From Pseudomonadota bacterium (lineage in GTDB: Bacteria > Pseudomonadota > Gammaproteobacteria > Burkholderiales > Burkholderiaceae_C): a stretch of 8,070 nt of DNA. Numbering within the stretch: position 1 is the first letter of the stretch; each line of letters opens with the position of its first letter. The translations under genes were made by a program, and so were the position numbers. The notes under the pieces are model-generated. The model was not told where the DNA came from. It saw nothing but the letters and a program-made list of their open reading frames with translations, and did not search any database. Below, in pieces: positions 7,309 through 8,070 of this stretch. Where the stretch lies: positions 1 through 8,070 of the forward strand of contig JAEXBL010000273.1 of assembly GCA_023394015.1 (NCBI GenBank), in the 5' to 3' direction.

Positions 7309-7800
7309 ATGGAAACGCTGGACACCTACGACCTGGCCATCCTGCAACATCTGCAGGAAGACGGGCGCCTCACCAACACCGAGCTTGCGCAGCGCGTGGG
7401 CCTGTCGGCCGCGCCCTGCTGGCGCCGCGTGCGGGCGCTGGAGCAGGCCGGCTTCATCCGCGGCTACCGCGCCGAGATCGACCGCCACAAGCTCGGCCTG
7501 GGCGTGCTGGCCTTCGTGCGGCTCGATGCGGCGCAGATCGGCGCCGCCTCCATGCGCGGGCTGGAGCAGGCCATTCGCCAGCGGCCCGAGATCATCAGCT
7601 GCCACTACATCAGCGGCACCGGCACCTTCGAGCTGCAGGTGATCAGCCCCGACCTGGAGCAGTTCAGCCGCTTCGCGCGCGAAGTGCTGCTGCACCTGCC
7701 GAACGTGAAGGACATGCACACCAGCTTCTCGCTGGGCGAGGTGAAGGCCGGCGGCGCACTGCCGCTGCAGCACCTGCTGGACGCGCGCCGCGGGCGCTGA
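7309..7800 (+). CDS. Lrp/AsnC-family transcriptional regulator
   Basis: The product is a 163-residue DNA-binding regulator of the feast/famine type, which typically senses an amino acid and assembles as dimers to octamers. The N-terminus (LDTYDLAILQHLQEDGRLTN, 4-23) is the standard family opening. A winged helix-turn-helix spans about residues 20-48, including ELAQRVGLSAAPCWRRVRAL (25-44). The effector-binding RAM domain covers about 65-145, with the ISGTGTFELQVI strand and turn at 101-112 where ligand usually binds, followed by DLEQFSRF. Only a weak AGG (7301-7303) precedes the ATG, but the start gives the canonical N-terminus. It is transcribed away from the fused oxidoreductase gene. By analogy with many Lrp-type pairs it probably regulates that gene and itself, sensing an aromatic or branched amino acid or its keto acid. 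That target and ligand are inferred. Confidence 0.93.
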   Translation: METLDTYDLAILQHLQEDGRLTNTELAQRVGLSAAPCWRRVRALEQAGFIRGYRAEIDRHKLGLGVLAFVRLDAAQIGAASMRGLEQAIRQRPEIISCHYISGTGTFELQVISPDLEQFSRFAREVLLHLPNVKDMHTSFSLGEVKAGGALPLQHLLDARRGR

Positions 7801-7836
7801 GCCACGCCGGCCGACCGGTCACAAGTCGTCACGCTG

Positions 7837-7854
7837 CTGTCACGACATTGCCAC
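7837..7854 (+). promoter_or_regulatory. Pho box (PhoB binding site) upstream of phoX-like gene
   Basis: CTGTCAC, GACA, TTGCCAC gives the 7-4-7 direct-repeat architecture of a Pho box. The first half matches CTGTCA completely and the second matches CTGTCAC at 5 of 7 positions. Two more GTCAC cores lie upstream at 7818-7822 and 7828-7832. With those at 7839-7843 and the GCCAC at 7850-7854 they are spaced 10, 11 and 11 bases apart, so all fall on one face of the helix, as expected for tandem PhoB monomers. A weak -10-like CAGGAT at 7865-7870 begins ten bases after the box, the usual distance at PhoB-activated promoters that lack a -35. The downstream gene is a phosphatase, which strengthens the call. 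Confidence 0.72.
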
Positions 7855-7918
7855 ATTGCGCCGGCAGGATGCGGGCTTCGCATAGGTCTGCTTCATCCCA
7901 CGAAAGTCCCACTCTGTC

Positions 7919-8070
7919 ATGAACCTCACCCCTGTTTCCGAATACGACGACAACGAGATCGTCAACCATTCCGCCAATCCGCACATGGACAGCATCCTGG
8001 CGGCGCGCCTGAGCCGCCGCGGCGCGCTCAAGGGCGGCATCGGCGCCACCACCGCCGCGCTGCTGGGCAG
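7919..8070 (+). CDS. PhoX-family alkaline phosphatase, N-terminal part only
   Basis: Only 50 codons plus two bases are present before the window ends. The residues VNHSANPHMDSILAARLSRR (15-34) and the following GALKGG closely resemble the N-terminus of PhoX-type (DUF839) phosphatases. In these a short acidic leader and an NPH motif precede a twin-arginine signal. The Tat motif reads SRRGALK at 32-38, followed by the start of a hydrophobic stretch (IGATTAALLG), so the folded enzyme should be exported by the Tat pathway. PhoX enzymes release phosphate from organic phosphoesters, use calcium and iron, and are typically induced by phosphate starvation. The ATG is the only start that gives this N-terminus, though its Shine-Dalgarno sequence is weak (GAAAG at 7902-7906). 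The Pho box about 64 bases upstream fits the assignment. The catalytic domain lies outside the window. Confidence 0.8.
   Translation, partial: MNLTPVSEYDDNEIVNHSANPHMDSILAARLSRRGALKGGIGATTAALLG

Noticed and set aside
7207..7773. 188-codon minus-strand open frame opposite the Lrp-type regulator
   Set aside because: Shadow of the regulator gene, which has a full helix-turn-helix and RAM domain on the plus strand; the antisense product has no recognisable features and would extend across the divergent promoter region.
7801..7836. Possible terminator after the Lrp-type gene
   Set aside because: Only the short palindrome GACCGGTC (7813-7820) is present, with no stem-loop of useful length and no T-run.
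7840..8052. 70-codon minus-strand open frame over the phoX-like start
   Set aside because: It covers the Pho box and the conserved Tat-signal coding region on the other strand and has no supporting homology or ribosome binding site.

Overview
The window is a GC-rich, densely coding stretch of bacterial chromosome. Protein style and gene content suggest a betaproteobacterium, most likely Burkholderiales of the Comamonadaceae type. That placement is inferred from overall GC, the typical SecD, SecF and YajC sequences and the single-chain indolepyruvate oxidoreductase; there is no rRNA or other decisive marker. No mobile element, tRNA, rRNA or CRISPR array was seen. No intergenic stretch exceeds 300 bases.

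Positions 4-3287 (minus strand) hold yajC-secD-secF in that order of transcription, encoding the accessory part of the Sec protein-export machinery. secF is complete and follows secD by 16 bases, with its ribosome binding site in the gap. yajC starts at a GTG with a good Shine-Dalgarno sequence. The 100-base yajC-secD gap holds two strong GC-rich hairpins. Upstream of yajC, where many proteobacteria carry tgt and queA, there is a 226-base gap and then an unrelated metabolic gene on the same strand. The gap contains a terminator-like hairpin and a TAGAAT -10-like box.

Positions 3514-7128 (minus strand) hold one very large gene for a fused indolepyruvate/2-oxoacid ferredoxin oxidoreductase. It joins the thiamine-diphosphate (IorA-like) part, a cysteine-rich iron-sulfur segment, the gamma (IorB-like) domain and a C-terminal extension in a single 1204-residue chain. 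Across a 180-base, relatively AT-rich intergenic region lies a divergent Lrp/AsnC-family regulator (7309-7800, plus strand). The region carries several inverted repeats that look like regulator sites, so the regulator probably controls itself and the oxidoreductase in response to an amino acid or its keto acid. That role is inferred.

After the regulator, a short gap carries a convincing Pho box (7837-7854) ahead of the first 50 codons of a PhoX-type alkaline phosphatase gene with a twin-arginine signal, cut by the right edge. This points to phosphate-starvation control by PhoB.

Overall this is mostly ordinary core and metabolic sequence. The points most worth a second look are the Pho box array, the operator-like repeats in the divergent region, and the placement of the oxidoreductase immediately upstream of yajC-secDF. 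I see no evidence for a wholly new system.
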